DNA of 25,241 nucleotides from a virus. The notes under the pieces are model-generated. The model searched no databases. It saw only the letters and a list, made by a program, of their open reading frames with translations, and was not told the origin of the DNA. Below, piece by piece: positions 1 to 6,018 of the stretch (position 1 is its first letter; the number at the start of each line of letters is the position of its first letter). The stretch spans positions 1 to 25,241 of the IMG/VR virus record IMGVR_UViG_3300034198_008553. One strand, written 5' to 3'. The position numbers and the translations under genes are program-made.

Positions 1-458
1 AAAAATTCTGTTTCGCCTCCTTCATCTACAGTATTCAAATAACACAGATATGTCAATATTCTCCCCGATAATTCAATTGATCCACACTCATGATGCCACT
101 CATGGTGTCCTTCACCTATTTTAATTTTTTGGAGTTTTATGCTATTGATTTTGTGTGGAGCATTATTTTTTAGTATGCTGTATTTATTTGTGTATTGCGG
201 ATAAACTTTCGACCAAAATTCATTTAAAAAATAACTTGATAGTCCTTGTGTCGCTTCCAACTTAACCGATTCTTCACCTTGCAGTGTTGTGTTTGTATCG
301 CTAATTTGGTGCATCAATTTATTTTGAGCTTGCATCCTATTTTCTGTGAATCCACATTTTTCCATATTTTTATAATACTCAATGGTTGCTTCACAGAATT
401 CTTTAGGAACAAAATTATCATATTCTAAAATAAAATCTTCAATTTTAATATCACTCAT
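1..458 (-). CDS. 2-oxoglutarate/Fe(II)-dependent oxygenase, N-terminal part (runs off the window)
   Basis: The frame is open from an ATG at 458 to the window edge, giving the first 152 residues of a longer protein. Residues 113-124 read KIGEGHHEWHHE, and shortly after comes RILTYLCYLN followed by EGGETEF. This is the pattern of the prolyl-4-hydroxylase-like 2OG-Fe(II) oxygenases common in T4-like phages. H122 and E124 would be the first two iron ligands of an H-x-D/E...H triad; the distal His and the 2OG-binding Arg lie beyond the edge. In the family it hydroxylates a protein or small-molecule side chain; the substrate here is unknown. The start lies one base after the primase stop, so the two are probably co-transcribed. 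Confidence 0.8.
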   Translation of the reverse strand, partial: MSDIKIEDFILEYDNFVPKEFCEATIEYYKNMEKCGFTENRMQAQNKLMHQISDTNTTLQGEESVKLEATQGLSSYFLNEFWSKVYPQYTNKYSILKNNAPHKINSIKLQKIKIGEGHHEWHHECGSIELSGRILTYLCYLNTVDEGGETEF

Positions 459-459
459 A

Positions 460-1476
460 TTATACTTTTTTCCAATTAATAAATTCTGCTTTTGCTCTTA
501 AATTCACAAAGGTATTTTTACTTATAATGTCTTGGATTTCATCAGGTGAAAACCCATACAATACCATATCATTAATGTCTTTAGATTCAATCATTTCGGG
601 CCAAATCACTACATTAAAATGATTTTCAATAGCTTCATCTATTTTTTTACAGATTTCTTTATTGCGAGGTTCATTATCAAACACCAAAACAACTTTACTC
701 TTATCGTATATAGAAGTTATGGAGGAAAGGTTAGAATCAGCTGTTGCCACCGCATTATTTAAAAACATGCTGTCAATAGGACCTTCTGTTACATAGATTA
801 ACTCGTCCTGATTGATCCTGTCTAATCCAAAGACTTTGGAGTTATCTTCATCGGTCTTAATAGTGATGTAACGGAGTTTGGACTCACCGAGAGCCCTCCC
901 TTGGAATGCAATGAGGGTTTTGTTCTCATCATAGAATGGAATAACGAGCCTCGGGTCATCTTCTTTAAGGCCTTCCTTTTCGATATTAAGTTCTTGAACA
1001 AATTTACGGAAGTCTGGCGCAAAGTATAATTGCGAATAGAAATTTTCGGGAATCTTCCGTGACCGAACATATGTCTTAGCAAAATGTTCTTCTGGTAACG
1101 ATTCAATCGATTCCAATGGTATTTTTTGTTGAAAGACCGGTTTAGTTTTAGCTTCTTCATATTCAAACTTTGGTTTCTTGTAATTTGTATCCCGTGTTTC
1201 ATCGTTCTTATATCTTTCGAGAGCATATTCTTTAATGAGTGTTGAATCAACTCTGTCTAAAAAATTATAAAAAGATGTGGACGCACCACAATTGTGGCAC
1301 ATATAGAAATAATCATTCTTTTTACGGTAAATATATCCACGACATTTGGATTTATTTTTTTGTGAATCACCACAAAGAGGACACCTGAAATTGTACAGGT
1401 CATCCTTTTTCTGTGTGAATTTTTGGAGCTTTGGGGAAACCCTCAGCAAAAACTGCCTATCAATAAAAATGCTCAT
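460..1476 (-). CDS. 61: DNA primase, T4 gp61 type
   Basis: The 338 residues match the length of T4 gp61 (about 340). The N-terminus carries a zinc-ribbon: C32-P-L-C35 followed by C60-H-N-C63, with the GDSQKNKSKCRGY stretch between them typical of phage primases. A TOPRIM core follows: YVTEGPIDSM with E231 as the catalytic acid, and LVFDNE with D267 and E269 as metal ligands. It should synthesise short RNA primers for lagging-strand replication together with the gp41-type helicase, whose C-terminus is at the right end of this window. The start is ATG. The upstream spacer of 24 bases has only a weak ribosome binding site (TTGGTATATAATG). It follows the lysis block rather than other replication genes. 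Confidence 0.93.
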   Translation of the reverse strand: MSIFIDRQFLLRVSPKLQKFTQKKDDLYNFRCPLCGDSQKNKSKCRGYIYRKKNDYFYMCHNCGASTSFYNFLDRVDSTLIKEYALERYKNDETRDTNYKKPKFEYEEAKTKPVFQQKIPLESIESLPEEHFAKTYVRSRKIPENFYSQLYFAPDFRKFVQELNIEKEGLKEDDPRLVIPFYDENKTLIAFQGRALGESKLRYITIKTDEDNSKVFGLDRINQDELIYVTEGPIDSMFLNNAVATADSNLSSITSIYDKSKVVLVFDNEPRNKEICKKIDEAIENHFNVVIWPEMIESKDINDMVLYGFSPDEIQDIISKNTFVNLRAKAEFINWKKV

Positions 1477-1500
1477 TATATACCAATTATGTAAATTAAC

Positions 1501-1929
1501 TTAATGCAATAATTTTAGTAGTGTATCAAATCCTACTCTAGAAATCAACCATGTTATAACAATAATACCACCGGCAAGTGTCCATTTCCATTTACTCAAC
1601 TGCTCAAATTGTGCTTTGGTGTTGGCACTATGTTCACTCATCGATTTTTTCAAACTTTGGAATTCATCCATTATCCGTTTTTCGGTTTCAGTTAGTTTTT
1701 CTAAAACCACATCAACTCTTTCATGAACTTCGGCAACATCATCATCTTTTTCTTTTCTTTGATTGTCCATGGATTCATATACTTTACTAATGTGTTGGTC
1801 GTGAACATCCACAAGTCTTTCTATAACTTTGTCCATTTTCTCACATAATTGTGATAAAGTAAATACTTGTGTCTTTAAAACACCAACATCCACTTTTAGG
1901 TCGGTATATTCTTGCTCTGCTGGGGACAT
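1501..1929 (-). CDS. Coiled-coil protein with C-terminal membrane anchor (XhlA-like, lysis-associated?)
   Basis: This 142-residue protein is mostly heptad-patterned helix (about residues 5-108, rich in E, K, L, V), followed by one hydrophobic segment (about 115-132, WTLAGGIIVITWLI) and a short C-terminal tail. That architecture resembles phage haemolysin XhlA-type proteins, which sit beside holins and endolysins. It starts directly after the stop of the small secreted protein (TAA then ATG, no spacer). Its place at the end of a lysis cassette suggests a role in membrane lesion formation or its control, but no catalytic motif is present and the assignment is by architecture only. Confidence 0.6.
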   Translation of the reverse strand: MSPAEQEYTDLKVDVGVLKTQVFTLSQLCEKMDKVIERLVDVHDQHISKVYESMDNQRKEKDDDVAEVHERVDVVLEKLTETEKRIMDEFQSLKKSMSEHSANTKAQFEQLSKWKWTLAGGIIVITWLISRVGFDTLLKLLH

Positions 1930-2112
1930 TTATTTTTTCTTTTGTGCTGGAGCTGGTACAGGTTCAACTTCTAATTTTTTATGTACCTTAATTTGTTTAC
2001 AAACTTCTTTACCTGTTTTTTCATTTTTTACACAAGCTTTTTGTACTTCACCTTCAGCGTGTACCAAAGAGAAAGCAAACAAGAGTGCCAATGCGCTGAT
2101 AATTTTTTTCAT
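1930..2112 (-). CDS. Small exported protein with signal peptide
   Basis: This 60-residue protein starts MKKIISALALLFAFSLVHAEG, a textbook signal peptide with a likely cut after HA at residue 19. The mature part is about 40 residues, basic, with two cysteines (KACV, EVCKQ) that could form a disulfide in the periplasm, and it ends in a Pro/Ala/Lys tail. Function unknown. It sits between a holin-like protein and a tail-anchored coiled coil, so a role in the envelope at lysis is plausible but only inferred. Confidence 0.65.
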   Translation of the reverse strand: MKKIISALALLFAFSLVHAEGEVQKACVKNEKTGKEVCKQIKVHKKLEVEPVPAPAQKKK

Positions 2113-2115
2113 TTT

Positions 2116-2334
2116 TTATTCCTTTTTAGCAAATTTTTCGGATGCAGTAAAACCTAGACCTGCAATTACAATATACATCATTGAATCAAACAAATGTGGT
2201 TCTGCTTTATAGTTTGATAATAAATCTACCATAAATGCAATACCACAAAGTATGAAAGCAATAAAAGTTACTACTCTTTTACTACTAACAGAACCGTTGG
2301 TGCTGTCAGACAACATACTAGTTAACCAATTCAT
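2116..2334 (-). CDS. Holin-like small membrane protein
   Basis: This 72-residue protein has two hydrophobic segments (about residues 20-38, VVTFIAFILCGIAFMVDLL, and 49-63, FDSMMYIVIAGLGF) and a charged C-terminus (SEKFAKKE). Size, topology and position one gene away from the endolysin fit a class II holin, which would make the inner-membrane lesion that releases or activates lysis enzymes. The ATG overlaps the stop of the upstream two-TM gene (TAATG), implying coupled translation. The neighbouring two-TM protein could also be the holin, so the exact division of labour is open. Confidence 0.6.
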   Translation of the reverse strand: MNWLTSMLSDSTNGSVSSKRVVTFIAFILCGIAFMVDLLSNYKAEPHLFDSMMYIVIAGLGFTASEKFAKKE

Positions 2335-2873
2335 TATAATTCAGGCTGAGGTGGTTGAACTGGCATTGGTTTGCCTGTAGAACTCATTACAACACCAGGT
2401 ACAAATGGTGCAACTGGTGCAGGTGTAAATGATGTAGGCATTGCACTCATATTATTACCACCTAACGGTGAAGCACCGAAACTAGGTGTCAATGATGGTC
2501 CACCAAAAGAAGGAGGAGTGACTGGAGCAGGCGATGGTGTTGTTGGTCTTGTTGCCGCCTGTAACGCCATCTTTTGTGCGTCCTTGTCACCACCAGCCAA
2601 CATAATACCAGATAGTGTACCTGTTAAAAATGTAGCAATAGGTGTAATTAATTCAAAAAATTTGGCATCAATTGGTGAGATAGCATTTAATGGTTGTGTT
2701 ACGAAAATCAAAGAATATAACACAACAAATACAATACCAAACAAAGTAAGAGATAAACAAATACCAATAAAAAATTTCAATCGAGCCATTAATTGATCTT
2801 CTGTATAAACGAAAGTTTCCACTACTTGCTCCTCAATTTTATTATCAACAGGTTTAGTATTTTTGAAAATCAT
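2334..2873 (-). CDS. Two-TM membrane protein with Pro-rich tail, lysis cassette
   Basis: This 179-residue protein has an acidic N-terminus, a first TM segment (about residues 32-56, rich in F, L, V), a second hydrophobic segment (about 70-95, FELITPIATFLTGTLSGIMLAGG), then a long Pro/Gly/Ser/Thr-rich low-complexity tail to the end. The FLTGTLSGIMLAGG segment recurs in membrane proteins of aquatic T4-like phages; this is from memory of the family, not a search. The ATG at 2873 gives an ATGA overlap with the preceding gene and is preferred to the TTG two codons upstream. Holin, antiholin or spanin-accessory roles are all possible. Confidence 0.6.
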   Translation of the reverse strand: MIFKNTKPVDNKIEEQVVETFVYTEDQLMARLKFFIGICLSLTLFGIVFVVLYSLIFVTQPLNAISPIDAKFFELITPIATFLTGTLSGIMLAGGDKDAQKMALQAATRPTTPSPAPVTPPSFGGPSLTPSFGASPLGGNNMSAMPTSFTPAPVAPFVPGVVMSSTGKPMPVQPPQPEL

Positions 2874-3142
2874 TTGCAATTTGCTCCTACTGGTGTTACT
2901 GGTACAGTTGGTGTTGGTGCCTTGGTATCAGCTGGTGGTCCTTGTCTTGGATCACGTTGACCTTTAAAAATATGTTCAGGACAAGTTCTTGTAACGTCAC
3001 ATAAAGGCAATTTACACATATCTTTATCCCAATTAGCTGGGTCTTGGCAAGGATAGCGAAATCTCTCACTACTACAAAATCCTAACGCCAAAGGAAAGAA
3101 TAATAAAAGAACTAAGTATCTACCTAATTTTCTATCGTTCAT
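2870..3142 (-). CDS. Exported Cys-rich small protein
   Basis: This 90-residue protein has a basic N-terminus (NDRKLGRY) and a hydrophobic core (LVLLLFFPLALGF), consistent with a signal peptide, then CSSERFRYPCQDP and several further cysteines (DMCKLPLCDVTRTCPEH, terminal NCK). LALGFC resembles but does not satisfy a strict lipobox, so it may be either a lipoprotein or a disulfide-bonded periplasmic protein. The C-terminal third is Pro/Thr-rich. It starts two bases after the endolysin stop and overlaps the next gene by ATGA. Function unknown; the setting suggests the envelope during lysis. Confidence 0.65.
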   Translation of the reverse strand: MNDRKLGRYLVLLLFFPLALGFCSSERFRYPCQDPANWDKDMCKLPLCDVTRTCPEHIFKGQRDPRQGPPADTKAPTPTVPVTPVGANCK

Positions 3143-3144
3143 TA

Positions 3145-3768
3145 TTATACTCCAAATACTTGTAAAGCATGTTTATAATGTGCAATACGGTCATCTAAAC
3201 CGATTGTACCACCATTAATACGTTTTGTCATGGTAACGAAATCACCAGTATCAGCAAATGCGTTTAGGTTATTATTTTCCCAAAACCAACACGCTGATTG
3301 TGCAGCACCTTCAAAAGTCTGTAGATATTCAGAAGCTTCTTCAACAGAAATACCAACTGAAGCGGCAAACCAAGAATAGTTTTCTCTACCAGTCAATTGA
3401 ATTAGACCACGACCACAGAAACGGAATCCATCACCAGATGCTTCGTCTCCATTACCCATACGATTAGCATAAACACGATTAGCTATAGCTTCTTGTTTAT
3501 TTGGTTTATTTGCATATTCGTTGGCAATATCATCCGTTGGAAAATATTTTGGAAATACTTTGCGTAATGTTGGCGCTCTGTAATTTAAGTTTTCCTTCAA
3601 TGCGGTAAACTCACCAGATTCGTGAGCACATTGAGCTAAGAAAGCTGCGACTCGTTGTGGAGTGCTAATTTCATAATCCGGCAATAATTGTGCCAAAACA
3701 CGATGCCAATGATCCACATAAGGATTTTTTGGTAATAGTTGCTTTAGTTGGTCTAATGTTAATTCCAT
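3145..3768 (-). CDS. Endolysin, GH19 chitinase-like muramidase
   Basis: This 207-residue single-domain protein carries the glycoside hydrolase family 19 signature: AHESGEF with E50 as the likely catalytic acid, KENLNYRA with E59 as the likely second carboxylate, then GFRFCGRGLIQLTGRENY and a C-terminal TKRINGGTIGLDDR. Phage members of this family cut the glycan strands of peptidoglycan at lysis. There is no signal peptide, so export should depend on a holin encoded in the same cassette. Neighbours are lipoproteins, holin-like proteins and a spanin pair, which supports the lysis role. The start is ATG. Confidence 0.92.
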   Translation of the reverse strand: MELTLDQLKQLLPKNPYVDHWHRVLAQLLPDYEISTPQRVAAFLAQCAHESGEFTALKENLNYRAPTLRKVFPKYFPTDDIANEYANKPNKQEAIANRVYANRMGNGDEASGDGFRFCGRGLIQLTGRENYSWFAASVGISVEEASEYLQTFEGAAQSACWFWENNNLNAFADTGDFVTMTKRINGGTIGLDDRIAHYKHALQVFGV

Positions 3769-3778
3769 ATATTATCTC

Positions 3779-3991
3779 TTATAAAGGTATTGCACTTGCC
3801 ACTTGAATAACACCCAAAATAAAGGCACGATATTGTTGGTCTCTTTCAAAATCACTGGCATCGTCAGCAATTTGTTGAACAATTTTTAAATCTTCACATA
3901 ATTCTTTAAATTCTGCGGCAGATAACTGTCCTGCTTGATACTGTTGTTGTAAATCATTAGCTTGTTGTGCTATATTAACTAGTGCGCTCAT
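3779..3991 (-). CDS. Small helical protein, unknown function
   Basis: This 70-residue protein is Gln/Ala-rich and predicted helical (QQANDLQQQYQAGQLSAAEFKELCEDLK), with a mildly hydrophobic C-terminal segment (AFILGVIQVASAIPL) that may associate with the membrane. The ATG overlaps the stop of the upstream lipoprotein gene (ATGA) and the gene ends 11 bases before the endolysin start. The tight arrangement suggests it belongs to the lysis operon. I do not recognise a characterised family. Confidence 0.6.
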   Translation of the reverse strand: MSALVNIAQQANDLQQQYQAGQLSAAEFKELCEDLKIVQQIADDASDFERDQQYRAFILGVIQVASAIPL

Positions 3992-4347
3992 CTTGGTTTA
4001 CTCCCCACAACTTGTTGTATTTGTTCTGCCGATTTAGCTATAATATTTAGTTTAATCTTACAGTAGGCAGGGCTAGGGTTTTCTTTTTTATGTAATTCGT
4101 CTACCAAAGTATATAGATTTTTACTCAAATCAATTGTTGCTTGGTTTCTTGGTATATACTGTGCAAAATTCTTAAATTCTGTTGTGGTAACATACAACGA
4201 ATTAATTGTAGTCGGTTCACAATTACCAAGTTCTGCTGTGGTTCTAATTTTGTTAACCAACATATATTCACTGGAATCATATCCTGCCATCCACAATGAA
4301 CATCCTGAAAGTATTACAAAAGTACTTGTAATGAGTATCTTTTTCAT
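3988..4347 (-). CDS. Predicted lipoprotein, unknown function
   Basis: The ATG at 4347 gives 119 residues beginning MKKILITSTFVILSGC, a clear lipoprotein signal peptide with lipobox LSGC, so C16 should be lipidated. A longer reading from an upstream TTG would bury this signal and is rejected. The mature part is mixed helical with two more cysteines. It starts one base after the nuclease stop and overlaps the next gene by ATGA. Placement among lysis genes suggests an envelope role such as outer-membrane disruption or superinfection exclusion, but nothing in the sequence decides this. Confidence 0.65.
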   Translation of the reverse strand: MKKILITSTFVILSGCSLWMAGYDSSEYMLVNKIRTTAELGNCEPTTINSLYVTTTEFKNFAQYIPRNQATIDLSKNLYTLVDELHKKENPSPAYCKIKLNIIAKSAEQIQQVVGSKPR

Positions 4348-4348
4348 A

Positions 4349-5182
4349 TTAATCCACCGATGAGTTTGCACCACACTTGGCACGTTTAGCATTTGTGAGA
4401 GCACCAAAATTTACAGGCCATTCTTTACCTGGTTGTAACTCTACACCGCCTTGTGGTAGAGCAAAGTTTACACCTGCCATACCCATGATTTGTTGTACAG
4501 GAACACGAAACTTAGTTAAGTCGTTACCCAAATTTGGATATGGTTCAACATGTGGGAATCCCCAACCTGCATATTCTTTAGTTTGATTATTAATTACAAT
4601 TTTATAAAAACCATGAGGTACAATTACACCATTACCAATTTTTTTATCAGTTGCATTGTAGATGCCGCCAACATAAATCGTATACGATTGGTTCCTTTGA
4701 ACGGACCATCCTCTTACAGAGGTCTCTAACAGTTTCCAAATGCCACGGTTCAAAGATCCAGCTTGAGGACTCATATTTGTCATCAAAAAACTTTCATATT
4801 CTACTTGTACATCCCAAGATTGGTCTCCATCTGGTGACATGTGACCTTTATCATATCCTGTACCAGCATAATCTTGTGGTGATGCACCATTTGGTGTAGT
4901 TTCATCTTTAACAAAAGCATTTGTTCTTGCAACACAACCTAAAGCGTTTTGTGGAAGTAATGTGTATGTCACATACCTTGGTAACTTAGCGGCAGCATCG
5001 TAACCAACAAAATAACCTTGACGACAAATTGGATATGTTGGAGGATTTGTTGCAGGAAATCCATAAGGTGCTTGTGGAATACATTGAGCTTGTGCTGCAT
5101 TAGACCGTTGTGTCCAAGCAAAACTGTTACCTATAGGTAACAAAACAAAGGCCAAAATAATACTTATAAGTCGCATTTTCAT
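4349..5182 (-). CDS. Secreted DNA/RNA non-specific endonuclease (beta-beta-alpha-metal fold)
   Basis: The 277 residues start with a signal peptide (MKMRLISIILAFVLLPIGNSFA, cut near residue 22). The nuclease core shows YDKGHMSP (D111-K-G-H114), the DRGH-type motif of the NUC1/Serratia-nuclease family with H114 as general base, then TNMSPQ...N145...E153, matching the family's metal-binding Asn and helix. Such enzymes cut DNA and RNA without sequence preference using Mg2+. Several cysteines suit an oxidising compartment. The ATG at 5182 overlaps the Rz1-like stop (ATGA) and is preferred over an upstream TTG that would hide the signal peptide. An exported nuclease inside a phage lysis cassette is unusual. 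Confidence 0.87.
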   Translation of the reverse strand: MKMRLISIILAFVLLPIGNSFAWTQRSNAAQAQCIPQAPYGFPATNPPTYPICRQGYFVGYDAAAKLPRYVTYTLLPQNALGCVARTNAFVKDETTPNGASPQDYAGTGYDKGHMSPDGDQSWDVQVEYESFLMTNMSPQAGSLNRGIWKLLETSVRGWSVQRNQSYTIYVGGIYNATDKKIGNGVIVPHGFYKIVINNQTKEYAGWGFPHVEPYPNLGNDLTKFRVPVQQIMGMAGVNFALPQGGVELQPGKEWPVNFGALTNAKRAKCGANSSVD

Positions 5183-5478
5183 TTTATACTTTCGTAGATT
5201 TGTTTTTGAGATTTGTACCAATCTTGCCAAGCGTCATACTTCTCTTTTAATTGGTAATATTTGCCAAAATTTTCATTGGCGTTTTGAATCAGGTCAGTAA
5301 GTGATTTCTTATCTTCTGATAGAGGATCTAAATTACTTGCTGGTTCCATTAAACTTGGTGGTGCCTCCGGCCATGTCATTTTGACTGGCACGGTTGTACC
5401 ACATCCAAGCAACATCAGACAGCTTGCACTCAGCATTGATACTAGCACGATTCGCTTCGATACCTTTTGCTTTAACAT
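5179..5478 (-). CDS. Rz1-like outer-membrane spanin lipoprotein
   Basis: This 99-residue protein has a lipoprotein signal ending in LMLLGC (C26 lipidated), followed by a proline-rich stretch (WPEAPPSLMEPASNLDPLS) of the kind seen in Rz1 proteins, then a helical C-terminus. Its start lies inside the upstream i-spanin-like gene in another frame, overlapping it by 146 bases. That nested or overlapping Rz/Rz1 arrangement is itself diagnostic. The o-spanin would bridge to the inner-membrane partner and fuse the two membranes at the last step of lysis of a Gram-negative host. Confidence 0.8.
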   Translation of the reverse strand: MLKQKVSKRIVLVSMLSASCLMLLGCGTTVPVKMTWPEAPPSLMEPASNLDPLSEDKKSLTDLIQNANENFGKYYQLKEKYDAWQDWYKSQKQIYESIK

Positions 5479-5809
5479 TTACATTATCCTTAATATTCTT
5501 AACTCGCTCTGCAACTCTTTGTTCAATTGCAGCGTTTGCCTCTTTTGATTGTTGTTCTGCTATTTTTACTTTAGCTTGCAAATCAGCAATCTTGGCACGA
5601 TACGACATTTCAACACCCAAACCACCCTCAAAATAAACACCAATCAACAATAAAATTCCACCAATAGTGTTAGCAAATTGTGCATACGAATTAATTATAG
5701 GCACATTTTTTAATAACGAACCACCAAAAGTCAAAAACAAACCCACGATGACAGCACCGTGAATTAACCATGTCAATAACCAATCAGGTACAAATGATAA
5801 AAACCACAT
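5333..5809 (-). CDS. Rz-like inner-membrane spanin
   Basis: This 158-residue protein has two N-terminal hydrophobic segments (about residues 9-30 and 44-62), then a long coiled coil (about 68-130, with KIADLQAKVKIAEQQSKEANAA) and a C-terminus with INAECKLSDVAW, similar to the ends of Rz-type spanins. The overlapping, out-of-frame lipoprotein gene 5179-5478 supports the assignment. Classical Rz has a single TM segment. With two, the N-terminus would have to lie outside for the coiled coil to be periplasmic, which is a topological oddity. The gene begins two bases after the stop of the preceding small gene. Confidence 0.72.
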   Translation of the reverse strand: MWFLSFVPDWLLTWLIHGAVIVGLFLTFGGSLLKNVPIINSYAQFANTIGGILLLIGVYFEGGLGVEMSYRAKIADLQAKVKIAEQQSKEANAAIEQRVAERVKNIKDNVNVKAKGIEANRASINAECKLSDVAWMWYNRASQNDMAGGTTKFNGTSK

Positions 5810-5811
5810 AA

Positions 5812-6018
5812 TTAAATTTTTGGAGGTTTTCTATGACCCATACCCATCATTACAGGGTTATGTGCCTTTTTCTTCTTCAAATGAACTCCAGGCTCTCTTT
5901 GGTCAGCAGGCAATCTAGAATCTCCTGTAGAAGCAACACCACCTACTGTATTTGTTGGTCCCCCACCAATAGCGCCACCGCCCATTCCATCTTCACAAAA
6001 TTGTTTAAAAGATTTCAT
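5812..6018 (-). CDS. Small Gly-rich protein with capsid-targeting-like N-terminus
   Basis: The ATG at 6018 gives a TAATG overlap with the upstream gene and yields 68 residues starting MKSFKQFCEDG; the GTG four codons upstream is rejected. After the N-terminal motif come Gly-rich segments (GMGGGAIGGGPTNTVGGVA) and a basic tail (HLKKKKAHNP). Similar small Gly-rich proteins with this N-terminus occur in many aquatic T4-like phages (recollection, not a search). The first ten residues resemble the T4 capsid-targeting sequence but lack the (I/L)xE cleavage site. It is likely virion-associated; the precise role is unknown. Confidence 0.6.
   Translation of the reverse strand: MKSFKQFCEDGMGGGAIGGGPTNTVGGVASTGDSRLPADQREPGVHLKKKKAHNPVMMGMGHRKPPKI

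Noticed and set aside
181-188. AATAAATA late-promoter-like octamer on the minus strand
   Set aside because: It lies inside the oxygenase coding region with no downstream start nearby, so it is taken as chance in AT-rich sequence.
822-1250. 142-codon minus-strand ORF overlapping the primase gene
   Set aside because: It is a shadow frame of the primase, which has clear zinc and TOPRIM motifs; the shadow product has no recognisable pattern and no supporting ribosome binding site was noted.
1578-2796. Plus-strand ORFs such as 1578-1790, 1829-2212 and 2371-2796
   Set aside because: They are antisense shadows of lysis genes that have signal peptides or TM segments in their own frame; no plus-strand gene is supported anywhere in the window.
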